A DNA stretch of 64,000 nucleotides from the NCBI GenBank assembly GCA_021234155.1, contig JAJEKV010000010.1, forward strand, positions 11,614,359 through 11,678,358, written 5' to 3'. Under the pieces are notes generated by a model, which searched no databases, was not told where the DNA came from, and saw nothing but the letters and a program-made list of their open reading frames with translations. The translations under genes and the position numbers were made by a program. Below, piece by piece: positions 36,013 through 46,880 of the stretch. Position 1 is the stretch's first letter; each line of letters opens with the position of its first letter. The DNA is from Isoetes taiwanensis. Its lineage: Eukaryota; Streptophyta; Lycopodiopsida; Isoetales; Isoetaceae.

Positions 36013-37389
36013 CTAAATCGATCTTGATTGATCCATTTAGAATCGTGTTGTGCATAGAATTGTGTTTGTACGAGGAGAAACCGTGCTGCACAAAGAAAAT
36101 GTGATGAGGGTACAACACGGATCATGCTTCCGCCATTGCCAAATCTATTCACTCTCCATGCCATCTCACAACAACCCGCCAAATTGATTACGTCTGCAGA
36201 ATTTGATTTTTGCGGGTAGCCATCATCGATCAGGAAGCAATTTGCTAAAAGCGGATCATCAGCGTTCCAGCTCTCCAAGCACCTCAAGCACAGCCGGACC
36301 AAGCCTGCAGGTGGCGTCGGACGGAGTGCTTTGTACTAATATCTAACTTAGACACTGTGGCCTTGCCCGCCAATTTTTCTTTATTGTTCTCTTTGCACGA
36401 TTTTTTCTAGTAAGCCCTTTATTTTTCCTATTTTTCCTTTGCTTCACTTTTGCCATATTTTTTCCTAGTTTGCTCATTCTGTTGAGGTAGATTCCTCTTC
36501 TATCGGCCGGTTGTTTGTATCATAGGACCCATCCTAAGGAATGCCCATTTCTTGATTCGTCAAAGGATCATGTTAGAATTCATATGTTGTTAGGGTGGGC
36601 TATATCAAATGATCCTCCTCATGTTGGAAATGATCTAAGTTTTTTTTTTTATCATTTTAGACACCATTTATTGAAGCGATGCTCTCAATGCTTGAGAGCT
36701 ACTTGCGTGCCTTAGCTTCACTTGGATTATGACCGAGCACAATCTTATGTCAATTTAAAAAAAGAGAGCTATTTGGGTTTTTCTAACTTTCCCCGCCGAG
36801 CAACGGTGACAATTTGGCCATCTTCTGCATCTTTGCCAGTGCTATTTTGAAAGAAGGGTTACAAGGGGAGGCCTTCATGTTCAGCCATGTAAAGACCTTA
36901 AATCTTTGGCTCGGGCGGAGTAGTTGACCCATTTCGAGGTCACAGGCGGTCAAACAAGACAAAGCTTTCGGCAAAAAGACAAGAAGGCACAATACATTGT
37001 AGCATATCGGTGGAAAATATTCTCTTGCCTTAATGTCGGCATCCTTAGACATTTTTAAGAAGAGTGTTACACAAACCCTTGCAACCTATAGGAGGTAACA
37101 TCTCCTTTCAACAATGGGTACAACATATTATAACCATCATTCAATTAAATTGGGATTATGTCTTGATTTTGGGACAAATTTCATATTACCAAGTTTTTAG
37201 TAACTTGATTAAAGTCACTATCGTTAACATATAATCACACACCTTAATATAAATTCACACCTTAACTTCAAATTACAAAATCATATATCATGAAACTCAA
37301 GTAGTACACAACTTTTTATTAATTGTGATTGATACATAATGCTTGTTTTCATTTTCCACCCCGGCATCCCCAAGGATATGAGAACCTTA
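36013..37389. other. Spacer between two minus-strand genes
   Basis: Open minus-strand stretches at 36009-36302 and 36783-37052 have no recognised similarity. A T-rich segment at 36370-36480 precedes nothing obvious. No gene is claimed. Confidence 0.35.
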
Positions 37390-40247
37390 TTCCTTACATC
37401 ACGAAAGTATTGTAACTCTCATTTGTTTTACTTGGAATAGTTTTTGGAGTCCACGGTACAATCTGGTTTCAATGTCTAGCCAAAGATCATGACCACTAGG
37501 ATTTCTCCTCCACCTCTTTGTCCAACAATCTAAATATCTTTCTTTATCGGTGACATTACTCAAGTGATGTCTTTGGACACCACTATTCCATAGCGCACCT
37601 TATTGAAGTTAACATCACCTTCTTCTTTGCAAATATCAAGATAGTGTATCCCAACCACCTTTGGATAGGTACATTCTTTGGTTTTACTACTACAAATTGG
37701 TGGCACTCCCGTCGATTAGAAGGTTCATAACAATCTATGCCTAGATATTTTGGCCTATCCTTCTTAGGACCAACATAGTGTTTATTAGATTGAGGAGGAG
37801 CATATGCCTTCACAATGCTACTAATGGTACCATCATCTTCGTCGGCACCAGCTAATGTTTTCCACTTACTTTTTAGGGAACCACCCTTCTTTCAGCTCTT
37901 ACGAGGATGTGTCTACCTCATCAACAAGTTGATCACCTTCTTCCAATAATCTATCAATGCGATTAGTCTCATCTAAATTAGTTTGCCAATGCTTGATGTA
38001 GTCATTGATGCCATCCTTAATCAATCCCAATTGCTTGACTTCTTAGGTTGGTTTTAGAGCTTTTGGTTGACCGGGAGGTATCATAGGCTTGCCATTTGCA
38101 TCCACAGTGCCAAATTTTTGCCCACCTCTCCACTTCTCCTCACGAAGGTCTCATTTTCCATTGCATGATTGGAATCCCTTCTCTCACCCAAAAAGTGAAT
38201 TGAAGGTCTAGAATGACCTTCCATGTCGAGAGCATAACCATCCACAAAACTCTTCCAATCAGGCACTTCTTCTATGAGAGATCCTATAGGAGATGGATTT
38301 GTACATCCATGAAATATTTCCAATAGCACAGGAAAGTTGGTAGCTGTCTGCTTTGTCTCAATACATGACTATATTTTTCCAAACAATGCGTCCACATCCT
38401 CATGGTATATGCGGGCATTAGGAACCCCAAATTGACTCTTTCAAAAATACCCATAGGTGTTAAGTAGGATAGGAAAGAAAACATCCACCTGTTCTTATTT
38501 TGACCAGCACAATTATCTAGTTGCAAGAGGGCTTTTGCAGGCGGATCTCGAGGTTAAGCCGAGATGTTGAAGCTCAACATGTTCATTAGGTCCATTACTC
38601 CTAAACCTTGCCTTGCTAAACTTTTCAATACTATTAGGGGTTCCATCCAACAATGCACTATGTAGTGCACGGCTGGCTATAGGATCACGGAGGTGACCAT
38701 TGTAACCTTTATCATAATTTCTTAAACACCTCATGATACTCCCAATGTGAAAATACGGACCATCACTCCACAACTCTAAGCTGAAACGACCATAGTAGAT
38801 TACGAAGACTGCCCATGCAATATTGCTTGATCATTGAAATCTGCAAAGGGTATGATCTTCCACATGACTTAGGAATGTACTTGAATTGTGGAAGACAAGT
38901 CTTACATTGGTCCATTTTATCATGTATAAGACATAGATAGTTATTAGGTTCCATTGCGGATAAGGTCCTCCACATCCAATAAGTTGATCTACATGATAGT
39001 TGATGTCATATGGTCCTTCATATGTTCCCTTATCTTTGCCCTTAGACTTGGTTGCGAGTCTTATCTAGTATCTCCTTGACAACACATAAATTGCACTTGG
39101 CAAAGTTGTTTTGAAGTTGCTATGGTCACATGCTTGAAATGCTTATTCCTTAGCCTACTAAAAGCTGGGCTGGGATATAGAGGCCACTCCCAAGTTCGAA
39201 GCAATGCATTTATTTCCTCTAATATGCTCTTACGGGTACAATTGGATGGCAATCTCTTTTCAACAATAACTCTACCACTGTTCATCCTTCTTACTCTTAT
39301 GTGGCATGTTTTCTGCATTGAAATCCACATATCTTTCAAATATTTCCTTTCGGCTATAGTTCTTGAGGTAGGCCTTACAGGGCCGGTGTTCCCCATACAA
39401 TGCAATTTTACTACCATTTTCATGTCTCTTTTTCGGTTATTGCCAAGAAGGGTTGGAATTCCATGTATAGCCATCCATGCTTTTGAACATATCCACTTTC
39501 CATTCAATGGGAATCTTTTCTTCTTTGATCTTTCATCTGAATTGCATAGCCAAATATGGTGTACATGAAATTCCTCCTGCTATCACACTTATGTTCACGA
39601 TATGTAGCTCTTGCTACCACCATCTCCTCTATTGTGAACATTCTAATACAGGAGGCCCAACAACATTCACTTCCTCTAACCTTCATCGGGGCCGGAGAAC
39701 AATCATGTCGACTTGCATCTTTTGGTGGGATAATGTTTGAAAGTTGGAAGTGGCCTCTGCTACAACTTGTGTGAACATTATTGACAATGGTTCTACATCT
39801 ATAGGAAACATGTAGTTTCCCCTCCAGTTGAATATTGTCCCTAGGCCATGCAACAATAGTTGGAACCTCTAGTTGCTTCACACAAGCAAAGGCATTCTTG
39901 TTTTGCACGAACCCTTTTCCTTCCAATTGTCATATAATTTTGAGATTGCCACACCCTAACTTTGTCCTCCCCTAATCTTTCATCATTCCTTTGCATTGAT
40001 AGGATTTGCTAGAACAATAATCCCTTCTCCTCTTGCCTCTCACATTGCATGCATGGGATCTTGACCTTTTGTTTTCAATGGGCAATTATAAAAGTACAAT
40101 TTCCTTTTCTTTGGCATCATCCTTTTCATTTACGGTCTTTTCCTTTCCTTTGCCATCATCTTTGTCATCTTCATTAGTTAGGATTTTTTTCCTTGCCTTG
40201 ATCGGCATCATTGGGGGCCTTGGGGGATTTAGCATTTTGCATGCCAT
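37390..40247 (-). pseudogene. DUF7869-like transposon protein gene, degraded (lineage 2)
   Basis: A start at 40247 (MACKMLNPPRPP) opens a Lys/Asp-rich N-terminus. Then come SKAWMAIHGIP near 39470, RPTSRTIAERKYLKDMW near 39340-39390, and DKMDQCKTCLPQFKY near 38880-38920. QLDNCAGQNKNRWMFSFL at 38469-38523 is the hallmark motif of DUF7869 proteins and matches QLDNTTRENKN in the gene at 46881-50110. Downstream, GYALDMEGHSRP, RWLGYTILIFAKKK and LDCWTKRWRRNPSG (about 37490-37530) complete a normal-looking C-terminus. Several stops and shifts interrupt the frame, partly introns. The usual GHTHDQID motif after the QLDN block is degraded (MPAYTMRMWT), so this copy is probably dead. Its 5' end abuts the P3 block exactly. 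Confidence 0.7.
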
Positions 40248-40324
40248 TGACCTAAAATGCATAAAACATATAGTAAGTTAGCATATCAAATAACATCTCC
40301 TAGCATATCAAATAACATCTCCCT

Positions 40325-40690
40325 AGCATGAGTTAACCTATAATATATTAACCTATAATAACCTTAAATGTTGTAACCTTAGAAACAACTTTTAAGGTTA
40401 TTATAATTAACAAATTTAGGTTAGAAGTTATTATAGGTTATTATAGGTTAGAAGTTTTAAGGTAGGTTATTATAGGTTAAAAAAGTAAAGGTTAGAAGAA
40501 GTAAGTTTACAACTTTTAGGTTAGAAGTTATAAGGTTAAAATTTCTAACCTTAAATAAATATAACCTTAAAACTTCTAAAACTTAAAACTTCTAAATTCT
40601 AATTCAAACCCTTAAACTTAAAACCTTAACTATTAACTTATAACCTTAAAATATTACCTTAAAATTTCTTATCCTAACATATATAAAAGC
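40325..40690. repeat. AT-rich AACCTTA/TAAGGTT degenerate repeat (P3)
   Basis: Third copy of the tract; begins about 80 bp from the start codon of the minus-strand DUF7869-like gene. Confidence 0.8.
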
Positions 40691-41472
40691 GATTAATGAT
40701 TTTTTGTTTGAAAAAATAGGTTCCTAATATTTCGTCATTTTGAGAAGGGCTCTCCGATTGGACCGCGTTAGTTTTTGGCCATTTTTTTTTTTTTTTTTCT
40801 CCCCCTTATTTTCTTTGTCCTACCCGTGGTGGTAGGTAACTAATTCTTTGCATCCTGTTCCACCATAGCGGAAGCTCAAGCATTGGGGCTAGGAAATTTC
40901 AAGGGCCAAATCCATGCATGTATGCTCACGGTGAGTGCCGGGGACCCGTTTCTTTGTTGGAGCAAAGTCTAGGTACTCGATTGGCAATACGCTTTGAATG
41001 TAGGTTTATATATATTTATACGGAGGCTCGGATCATTACCCGATGTCGGGTGCCTATTACGATGCATAAGGAATCTTTTTAGCTTTGAGGCCAAGGGGAA
41101 ACTATTTGTCTTTGTCTTTGGAAATCTCGTTTAGTTAGTAGAATTTATCGGATAGCATGAGCTTAGCCAAAACAGCTATGTTTCGGCATTGATGGGCTGC
41201 CGGCATAAATTAGAAGAACCCAAATTTAAAATTGAGGTGTCACGAAGGGAAACACTTTCGAAAGGAAGCCGAGTTGTTGGGGCACAAACATGGCCGCACC
41301 CTTAATCTTCAATCTCTAGAAGCTTTTGGTAGTTCAAAAGGTAGTCTAAGGCAGGGGAGCCTGCGAATGATCTTAAACGGCGGTGTATGAAAGCTGGGTT
41401 GCATCAAACAATGTGTTATAAAATCTTCTCCGTTTGCAAGGTCCATGTGAGAAGATGATGAAGAAGCCTAAA

Positions 41473-41690
41473 TGACCCCATTCTGCGAGTTATTCACCGG
41501 AGCTAACAAAGAGAAAAAAGGCTGCTGGTATTGTTCTGAAGGCGATGTTGACCTTTATATGAAGGTATTTCCATTTGTCAATAGCTTTTACGCTATTCAA
41601 GGTTATATTTTGTATGTGCATAACATGTTTTCCTCCCACGAGGCCAGTCGTCACTGATTATATATTGAAGAGTCTTTTTATGCAAGAGAA
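41473..41690 (+). pseudogene. PDR-type ABCG transporter fragment (P3)
   Basis: First exon 41473-41564, second from about 41642. Damage relative to P4 is confined largely to CAG/CTG positions (GCAGAG reads TGCGAG). Confidence 0.65.
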
Positions 41691-42451
41691 AGTCTATTTC
41701 AGTTTTCTTAAGGATAAGTGCTCGCAAACTTGCGGTATTGTGTGCGATCACGGTTTAGAGATTTCTTGGATCACTTGCTTGATTCCGGATCGTTTTCTTG
41801 GCGATTACGAAGAGGCGAGGTGCGAATCGGCGTTACTAACTATGAGGACCACGAAAGCCTTTATTCTACGAGATTAGAGATGGCAAATATTAGAAACCCC
41901 ATTTTTGAGCTCTGGTAGAATATCAGAAATGTCCTCCACTCGGCCGGGAAGAATCTAAATCATCATAATTTGGATGCTCTGCTTTCTGCCTATGGTGCCG
42001 GTGTGGGCGATTTTTGTGCTTAGTACCTTTAAGCTTGGGTGTAAAAGGTACTTGCTTTCCATAAACAATCCACTCACGGATCTTGAGCAAAGGTCGGATC
42101 TTCGAAGCCTAAAAGCGAGGCCCAAAGGCGTGAATCTAATGGGGCATCTTTGGAAGCCCTAAGTGAGGCCCAAGATGTGAATCTGGTGGCTCATCACGGG
42201 AACCAATTGTTAGAACTCCACAAGCTCAAAACAATGGTTCGGTTATGACATTTTTTCCTAGCGGGCATTGCAACCCAGGTAAAAAACCCATTTCTCTAAA
42301 GCATCAAGATGCTCTATACCATCTCCTCTCCTCTATCAAATTTATATACGTGGAAGAGCTGCGGCATCCAGTGCCATTTCTGAGGACTCGTTTTTCAGGT
42401 CTCATCGAGTTTACGAGATTTACGAGATTTTTTGATGCAGGACACACTTAA

Positions 42452-43572
42452 AATGATCGGTCTGGCGGCCGAGTGGGTTCTTCTCCATCGGGGGATGATA
42501 TTTCTGACAAGATTCGGAGTTGCGGGTTTTCTAATTTACCTCTTTATCCTCCTTTGCGTGTGTACGGACTGCATGCTGAAAACTCTTCTGTGTTTGGAAT
42601 TTCTATAGAGTTAGTAAAATTATCAGAGTATGCATGATTGGCTACTAGAATAGTTTGAGCAGAAATCTACCTTTAAGCCCATGCACGGATTCGGATATGC
42701 CTATCTTTGTGGACCACGAGAGCGTTGAACACATTTTGAAGATCAACTTCCAGGAATTATCCTAAGGTATTCATAGTTTACCTCATCATTTTTAGTTTCA
42801 ATTGTGGTCATTTGGGATCTAATTCTAATTGATCTATCAATTAGGGAGAACAATTTCATGAAGTGATGGAGGTTCTTTTAGGTGATGGCATTTTTTAATT
42901 ACGATGGAGAGCTCTAGAGAAGACAAAGGAAAAGCTGCTAGTTTGAATTTGCATCTGAGTTTTGAGAGATTTTAGCACACTTGGTATTAGGAATTATGCT
43001 ATAAAGCTCTCAAGCATTATCATTATCCGTTCAATTGCAAAGAGAAACTACATTTGACATGCGGGTAAGGAGACATTTACCCTAAATCATCTTCAAGTCC
43101 TTATACTAAAAAACTTTGATGCCAATTTCGTGTCTAATGTTAAAATTGACCAAGTCTATGTCAATTTCATCATCTAAGTTTTGTATGAACAATTTACACC
43201 AATCTATTCATCTTATCCTTGATTTGCGGGGACTGTTTATGCATGACCCTAGACTCTATATGCAAGCTTGGATTTGGAGTTGAAATAGGAACTTCTGTCT
43301 CCATCGCTTCGGAGAATCCATTTGCAATTGCATTTGACAATGCAAATGCCATTGTTACCACGGATATTTGTGGACCCTTTACGGAGAATCAAAAGCTATT
43401 TTAACATAAACCGGGAAGCATTACTCCATAAGGTGCAAAAATTGTAGATGAATTCACCTACAAAGTGAGTCGAACAAGAGGCGGTGATTGAAGCAATTAA
43501 AGCCATGTCTACGCATAAAAGTGGAGTCTCGGGAAATAAACTAGGTAGGGGGATATTAAACTTGAAATTATA
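42452..43572 (+). pseudogene. CYP704-family cytochrome P450, N-terminal half (P3)
   Basis: Three exons as in the other copies. Exon 2 keeps the TAG that replaces the Trp codon in DGELWRRQRK, shared with P4. Exon 3 acceptor reads TTTGCGG for TTTGCAG. The C-terminal catalytic half is absent. Confidence 0.75.
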
Positions 43573-44609
43573 TTAGCGAAGGTCATCTAAGGTTGGAGAT
43601 GGAGTAAATGATGCCGGTCTTTGGCAAATCTGATAAGCCATTTTGATTTTCATTCTAACAATATTCTTAGGACTTTGAGCAAATAATCACCTTTTGTAAT
43701 TCCTCTCATCAATAACATTTTTTATAAGCAACTTTAGCATCTATTTGACCTCGGTAGCGGCTTATTATAAGAATCACTTTCGATATCAAAGTTTTAATAT
43801 TCCCAACAAAAATTACCCATGACATGCATTTGCCATCTTGCACTTTGAAATCTAGATGTTTGAAATGCGATATCATGTTAGGGAGGGCGTGTTATGCTTG
43901 TGGTAGATATTAGATATTAGTATGATATCATGTTAGAGGACATGCTAATCAATATGTATTTTGTGACTAAAGAAATCTTTCAATGAGAACTCTAGCATTG
44001 AAATGGCATTTTTCTTAGATAATGTCAATTATTATGCAAACATGTCATTTAAAAGGTCTTCTAAAATACATATGAAACTTCTAATGTGAATTCCACATTT
44101 TGAATCCCATTTTGAGATATACTATAGATTAGGTTGGAATGTTTTTTACCCCAAGTCAAAGGTGACACAAATTCCCTTGCAATGCATTTAGAAAAATGAA
44201 ATGTTGGCGGCCCTCCCTCCACCGGTGCATTCGAAAAAGAAATGTTATGGCCAACCTTAATAGAAATTCTTGTAACTTATAACCTTAACCCCTTGTAATA
44301 AATTTTGGTGGTTATTTATGGCAGTGCAATTTTAAAGTAGTTATTACTTTCAATTTTACACTCCCTTCGAACTTACGGTGCGACTTGAACTTAGAGGCGT
44401 GCTTTTGAACAATCTCTCTACAATCACCGGTGTGAACTTACGGGTGTAAACACAATCTCTCTACAATCTACAAATTACCGGGAGCTTTTAGAGCTTCGGC
44501 GGTGGCTTTTAAATTTCAAAAGCTTTTCGGATTGGCTAAAGCATTTGAGCTTAAACCACGGTAAAGTAATTTTTGAGCCCCGGCTTCCGGCTTTTCGAGT
44601 TTTACGGCT

Positions 44610-44770
44610 CTATGTGGCTTCTACAATCTTACCTTTTTTTCTCTGTGGCTTTTAGAGCTTCTACAATCTTGTTTTTTCTCTGTGGCTTTTCGGCTTCTAC
44701 AATCTTCTGCTTTGGTTTTTCTGCTCAAAGGTTTCTACAAAGCTTTCGGCTCAAAGGTTTCTCGGCTTCT
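44610..44770. repeat. Tandem repeat around GGCTTCTACAATCTT (P3)
   Basis: Third copy of the family at 10063-10300. Confidence 0.7.
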
Positions 44771-45049
44771 TCTCAGCTCAAATCAACTTTTGTTTTCGAC
44801 TTTTGGTTTCGTCTTGAAGGCAAAGGCTCAAATCGAGTCTGAGAAAACAAAAGAGGTTAGTATTTCATGTTCTTTACTTAAAAGTCTGTTATCTTATTCT
44901 TGTTTTATTCTAGTATTTGAGAAGATTACATTTCTATGCTTTATCACATTATATATGAGCTTGAGGGGTTAATCAAAGGGAGTGCTTCTTGGCTTAGACT
45001 TTTAGATGCATGGTCCTATCTTGCCTGACACCTTGATATATAGATCTAT

Positions 45050-45345
45050 TGTTTATAAACATCCTCTATTGCTTATAAACATGTTCTATTGCTTATATGA
45101 TCTTGCTCTATGATTTTGCTCTATCTATTGCTTATAAACATGTTCTATTGCTTGTATGATCTTGCTCTATGATCTTGCTCTATCTGCTCTAAATAATGAA
45201 CCAAAACAATGAACTAAATAATGAACTAAACAAGGAGTATTATTATTATATATCTGCGCTATCTGTTCTTATTCTATCTGCTCTATCTGTTCTATGAGTT
45301 CTTATTCTGCTCTATCTGCTCTTAGATTTGCTCTATCTATTTCCC
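45050..45345. repeat. Short tandem repeats TCTATTGCTTATAAACATG and TATCTGCTC (P3)
   Basis: Best-preserved copy; TATCTGCTC and TATCTGTTC units are intact here and serve as the reference for the corrupted copies at 10.7 and 25.4 kb. Confidence 0.7.
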
Positions 45346-45410
45346 TGGCTTCGTATTCTATTTTTCTGCATTTTTTTTTCTATAGAATGATATGTTAGAA
45401 TGGGCGAAAT

Positions 45411-45580
45411 CGCGCTTGGCGCATTTCTAGTTTGGCTTCTAATTTCCCACTAGGTTAATCAAATCGCGCCAGACGCGTTTCTAGTTTGACCTTTCTATTT
45501 ATACGGCTTTATACAAATCGCGCCAGGCGCGTGTGAAGTAGATCTGTGAAAAAAACAATATAGCAAACGCGCCTGGCGCG
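45411..45580. repeat. Four CGCGCCAGGCGCG-family palindromes upstream of the 124-codon ORF
   Basis: At 45411-45423 (CGCGCTTGGCGCA), 45465-45477 (one mismatch), 45519-45531 (perfect) and 45568-45580 (perfect, CGCGCCTGGCGCG), about 50 bp apart. This is the cleanest cluster in the window. Confidence 0.85.
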
Positions 45581-45669
45581 TTTTGGATTTCCTATATTTA
45601 GAATCATTTTCTGGGGAGAGGAATATCATTTGCTAATTAGTTAATTTCTCTCGTTCTAGTGCATTACAC

Positions 45670-46041
45670 ATGGCTGCTTCTAGTTCAAATATACTTCCTC
45701 TGGACGACCATCAACGCTGGACCCTGTACAAGATACTACTTAATTGTGTTGTTCAAAACATTTAAAGAGAGTTGGACAAGCCATATGACAGTCTGTATCA
45801 GGGGCCATGGAAATGCTACCATCGCATCACTGGACATATGCGGCTCCTCATGCTCTTAGTAAGGCTCATGCCAACAAATAAATACGAGGCTTTGATTAGG
45901 AGTATCAAGGATCGATACAACACTCTGATTTGGAGACTCGACATTCGCAGGGACGAAGAGGATGATGTCATATCAGAATGGTCCAGGTGGGACTTTACTC
46001 GGTATTGGGCCGATGAAGTGGGCCTATGCGACATTTTGTAG
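45670..46041 (+). CDS. Unknown small protein, about 124 codons with one in-frame stop
   Basis: The frame opens with MAASSSNILPLDDHQRWTLY and closes with WADEVGLCDIL before TAG at 46039-46041. One TAA near 45760 (AACATTTAAAGAG) interrupts it; related copies have an extra T or A at this homopolymer, so it may be a sequencing or recent error. The product is mostly helical and charged (IRSIKDRYNTLIWRLDIRRD). No family was recognised. Palindromes flank it on both sides (45411-45580 and 46080-46158), and in P1 and P2 it lies directly upstream of the N block. It may therefore be a first exon or an accessory gene of the lineage-2 element. Confidence 0.5.
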
Positions 46042-46079
46042 AGATGTGTAGAGCAAGCTATGTTAGTTCAGAAAGAACT

Positions 46080-46158
46080 CGCGCTTGGCGCATTTTCACA
46101 AAAGGAAAAATGTACATATATTTCTTTTGAATATAAATACAATCTCGCGCCTGGCGCA
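46080..46158. repeat. Two CGCGCCTGGCGC-family palindromes downstream of the small ORF
   Basis: At 46080-46092 and 46146-46158, each with one or two mismatches to the perfect palindrome. Confidence 0.75.
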
Positions 46159-46346
46159 ATTTTGCAGCTTAAACTTTTAAGTCACGCTTATTTTAATATG
46201 TAGCATAATAACAGGGGGTTTTCTTTGTGTTTTTGTACGCTTTTCACTAAGGTTTTCCTATGATTTCGTGATGTATTCAAATGGATGTACTAATGCGTAC
46301 ATCTAGAGTGCACCATTTCTGAGCCATTGATTTTAGCCTTTTTTTC

Positions 46347-46487
46347 CAATGGTCAACAACCAATGGCTCACAACAAAAGCCCTTTTTTTGTGCGTGTGGT
46401 GCATAATGGTCAACAACCAATGGCTCACAACAAAAGCCCTTTTTTTGTGCATGTGGTGCATAATGGTCAACAACCAATGGCTCACAA
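46347..46487. repeat. Minisatellite, about 62-bp unit, target of the element
   Basis: Two full units and part of a third, containing GGTCAACAACCAATGGCTCA and CAACAAAAGCCCTTTTTTTG, in direct orientation. The array is broken at TCACAA by the left end of the element and resumes after the right end at 54876. Confidence 0.85.
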
Positions 46488-46511
46488 ACAAGATTGCGTA
46501 TTAAACGGGAG
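46488..46511 (+). repeat. Left terminal inverted repeat
   Basis: 24 bp, pairs with 54852-54875 at 21 of 24 positions; mismatches at positions 4, 11 and 12. Confidence 0.85.
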
Positions 46512-46880
46512 CAAATCATTGAAACGAGAGCAAAAGGAATATTCCACAAAGATTCCTTTTTTTTTACGAAAAAGGGGGTAAAATGAGGTTAAAAAAAAAA
46601 AAGATGCATGAAATTCTATTTTGACCCCCCCCCCCGAAATGACTAAATTTTTTTTGCAACGAAGGAATTGACTTTTTTAAAGTGTCACTTTTCTTAGCAA
46701 AAAGAATGTTCTTAAAGTATGTTTTAAAGAGAAACTCTAATTTCAGACTCCCTAAAAAAGAGGATAAAATATTTAACAAAAAAAATTGAAGTAAGTCTCA
46801 GAATTGAAAACGTAGTATTCTCAAAATTTGAAGATAGAATCTTCATATTCACATCAAAATTTACAGTCTTTTTCTAAGAC
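46512..46880. other. Left subterminal region of the element
   Basis: AT-rich with long A and T runs and a C run of about 11 at 46625-46636. No gene; likely 3' untranslated sequence of the DUF7869 gene. Confidence 0.5.

Noticed and set aside
39122-39568. 148-codon plus-strand frame
   Set aside because: It is antisense to the DUF7869-like gene, whose minus-strand frame has recognisable family motifs.
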